The notes beneath the pieces are model-generated. The model was not told where the DNA came from, made no database searches, and was given only the letters and a program-made list of their open reading frames with translations. Positions 6,112 to 7,513 of a DNA stretch of 7,513 nt are shown here, piece by piece. Position 1 is the stretch's first letter. Each line of letters opens with the position of its first letter. Source of the stretch: an uncultured Paracoccaceae bacterium (GTDB taxonomy: Bacteria > Pseudomonadota > Alphaproteobacteria > Rhodobacterales > Rhodobacteraceae); the NCBI GenBank assembly GCA_937927885.1, contig CALEZJ010000180.1:1-7513 (forward strand), read 5' to 3'. The translations under genes and the position numbers were made by a program.

Positions 6112-7269
6112 GTGCAGGAGATCTTTGATGCAGCCGTAGTGGGGGCCGGGGTTGTGGGGGCTTCGACCGCCTGGCACCTCGCTCGGGCAGGCGCGCGCGT
6201 GGTGGTGATCGACGCCACCGGGCCTGCGGCTGCGGCCTCCGGGGCGTCGGACGGGGCGGTGTCGGTGGCGTCGAAAAAGCCGGGCACGCTGGCGCGGCTG
6301 GCCAATGCCTCGCTCCTCTATGTGCGCGATCTGGCGCAGGGCGGGGTGCTGGAGGGGGTCTTTCTGCCACGCCCCTCGTGGTATTTCGCCACCTCGACCC
6401 CCGAGGAAGCCGCGCTGGATGCGCTGATCCAGAAGCTGGCCGAGATCGACGGCCCGGTGCGCACCGGCAGTGATGGCGGGGCCGCGACGCTGCCCGGCGC
6501 CGGTGCCGTCGTGCGCCGTCTGGTCGAAATCCGCGGCGAGGGGCACATGACCGGCTATGCCGCGACCGCCGCCTTCCTGTCGCATCCGGGGATCACGCGG
6601 CGCTGGCCCGATCCGGTGCAGGCAATCGAGCCCGGCGCGCAGGTGGTCACTCTGCGGCTGGCGACGGGAATGGTGCGGGCGCGGCGGGTGATCGCGGCGC
6701 TGGGCACCGGCACGCCGACGCTGTTCCCCGACCTGCCGGTGCGCCCGCGTGCCGGGCAGTTGTTCGTCACCGACCGCGGGCAGCCGGGGGAATTGCCGGG
6801 GGCGCTGACGGCGGCCTCGTATCTGATTGCAAAGACCGTCGATGCCGCCCCGCTGCCCGAGCCGCCGGTGGTCATCGACCCTTTGGCGACCGGGCAGTTC
6901 CTGATCGGCTCCAGCCGGGACGAACACGGCGACGCGACCCGCGTCGATTTCACCACCATGCTGGCGCTGGTGCGGCGCGCGGCGGCGGTCTGGCCGACGC
7001 TGAGCCAGCGGCGCCTGATCCGCGCCTTTGCCGGGGTGCGCGCGGCGACCCTTGACGGGTTGCCGATCGTCGGCGCCGTGCAGGGATTGCCCGGGGTGCT
7101 GGTGGCGACCGGGTTCGAGGGTGACGGCATCTGCCTGTCGGCGCTGATCGGGCGCGAGGTGGCGGCGATGGCGCTGGGCGAGGCGCCCTCGGCAGGGGTC
7201 GCCACCGATCTGGCGCGTCTGGCGCCGGCGCGGTTCGGGCAGGAGGTGCGCGCATCATGGGCGGGATGA
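6112..7269 (+). CDS. DAO-family FAD-dependent oxidoreductase (opine/D-amino-acid/HcnC-like subunit)
   Basis: A 385-residue flavoprotein of the D-amino-acid oxidase (DAO) superfamily. The N-terminal FAD Rossmann motif is FDAAVVGAGVVGASTAWHLA (residues 5-24), with the acidic end of strand 2 in VVVID. ASGASDGAVS (42-51) is the usual second FAD contact. The C-terminal FAD segments are RAFAGVRAATLDGLPIVGA (304-322) and ATGFEGDGICLS (332-343). Such enzymes dehydrogenate a C-N bond next to a carboxylate, yielding an imine that hydrolyses to a 2-oxo acid. The frame is open back to a TTG at 6010, but that adds 34 residues unlike the family. GTG 6112 has GGGAAAGG 6 nt upstream and puts the FAD motif at the normal place, so I prefer it. 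The overlapping [2Fe-2S] gene indicates a multi-subunit dehydrogenase of the HcnABC/octopine-nopaline oxidase/D-hydroxyproline dehydrogenase kind. Substrate unknown. Confidence 0.9.
   Translation: MQEIFDAAVVGAGVVGASTAWHLARAGARVVVIDATGPAAAASGASDGAVSVASKKPGTLARLANASLLYVRDLAQGGVLEGVFLPRPSWYFATSTPEEAALDALIQKLAEIDGPVRTGSDGGAATLPGAGAVVRRLVEIRGEGHMTGYAATAAFLSHPGITRRWPDPVQAIEPGAQVVTLRLATGMVRARRVIAALGTGTPTLFPDLPVRPRAGQLFVTDRGQPGELPGALTAASYLIAKTVDAAPLPEPPVVIDPLATGQFLIGSSRDEHGDATRVDFTTMLALVRRAAAVWPTLSQRRLIRAFAGVRAATLDGLPIVGAVQGLPGVLVATGFEGDGICLSALIGREVAAMALGEAPSAGVATDLARLAPARFGQEVRASWAG
7241..7247 (+). promoter_or_regulatory. Ribosome-binding site of the [2Fe-2S] subunit gene
   Basis: AGGAGGT lies inside the end of the DAO-family gene, 9 nt before ATG 7257. 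It decides this start over the in-frame ATG at 7266, which overlaps the DAO stop as ATGA but is 18 nt from the site. Confidence 0.8.
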
Positions 7270-7513
7270 TCTGGTGGCAGGGGCGGGCGCTGGCCTATCG
7301 CCCGGGCGACACGTTGGCCACCGCGCTGACCCGCGCGGGGGAACTGGCGCTGGGGCAGGGGCCGGCCGGGGCGGCGCGCGGGATGTTCTGCGGCATCGGC
7401 CAGTGCCAGAATTGTCTGGTGCTGGTGGACGGGCGCCCGGTCGAAGCCTGCCTGACCCTCTGTTCCGAGGGGCTGCGGGTTCTGCCCTGTCGTGAGGGCG
7501 CGCGCCATGGATG
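7257..7513 (+). CDS. Small [2Fe-2S] ferredoxin-like subunit (HcnA-like), reaches window edge
   Basis: An 85-residue-plus protein of the Fer2_4 / (2Fe-2S)-binding type found as the small subunit of HcnABC, opine oxidases and D-hydroxyproline dehydrogenase. It passes electrons from the FAD subunit. The cluster ligands are plain: Cys45, Cys50, Cys53 and Cys65, spaced C-x4-C-x2-C-x11-C (MFCGIGQCQNC, then EACLT). Upstream, GRALAYRPGDTLATAL (9-24) is the family's beta-grasp start. Cys69 and Cys78 are extra. It overlaps the DAO-family gene by 13 nt and has a strong ribosome-binding site, so translation is coupled. The frame is still open at the last base. The final two bases are TG, so an A next would make TGA and an 85-residue protein, a normal size for the family. 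No membrane segment or signal peptide is seen, so it is cytoplasmic or peripheral. Confidence 0.9.
   Translation, partial: MGGMIWWQGRALAYRPGDTLATALTRAGELALGQGPAGAARGMFCGIGQCQNCLVLVDGRPVEACLTLCSEGLRVLPCREGARHG

Noticed and set aside
6112..7513. Hydrogen cyanide synthase genes hcnC/hcnA
   Set aside because: The subunit types fit, but the DAO gene precedes the [2Fe-2S] gene, and the amino-acid importer and lysine-dehydrogenase context favour an opine/amino-acid dehydrogenase. Glycine oxidation to HCN is not supported.

Overview
High-GC DNA with strong GC3 bias, a small RTX/type I-secreted protein and a polar amino-acid ABC uptake operon. This suggests an alphaproteobacterium, most likely of the Rhodobacterales (Paracoccus/Rhodobacter-like). 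That placement is inferred from composition and gene style, not from a marker gene.

Layout. (1) 88-1344 (+): an RTX calcium-binding protein made almost entirely of about 25 tandem nonapeptides, with a secretion-type C-terminus. It converges on the rest of the window and looks functionally separate. (2) 5789-1367 (-): a compact five-gene operon in the order substrate-binding protein, single permease, ATPase, saccharopine/lysine-6-dehydrogenase-like NAD(P) oxidoreductase, LysR-type regulator. The last three genes are tightly spaced (8-nt gap, ATGA overlap, 4-nt gap). A perfect GC-rich 11-bp hairpin sits between the binding protein and the permease. (3) 5790-6111: a 322-bp divergent control region with an AT-rich core, several inverted and direct repeats and the leader of the binding-protein mRNA. 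(4) 6112 to the right edge (+): a DAO-family FAD oxidase/dehydrogenase, then an overlapping small [2Fe-2S] protein (C-x4-C-x2-C-x11-C). The window stops almost exactly where a third gene would begin.

How the genes may work together. A DAO-type FAD subunit with a small ferredoxin-like subunit is the arrangement of the heteromeric HcnABC / octopine-nopaline oxidase / D-hydroxyproline dehydrogenase group. Beside a dedicated amino-acid importer, a lysine-6-dehydrogenase-like enzyme and a LysR regulator, it reads as an import-and-oxidation module for an amino acid or a secondary-amine compound (opine, imino acid or D-amino acid). The substrate cannot be told from sequence. The pairing with a lysine-6-dehydrogenase/saccharopine-reductase relative is the most unusual part and the best candidate for an undescribed pathway.
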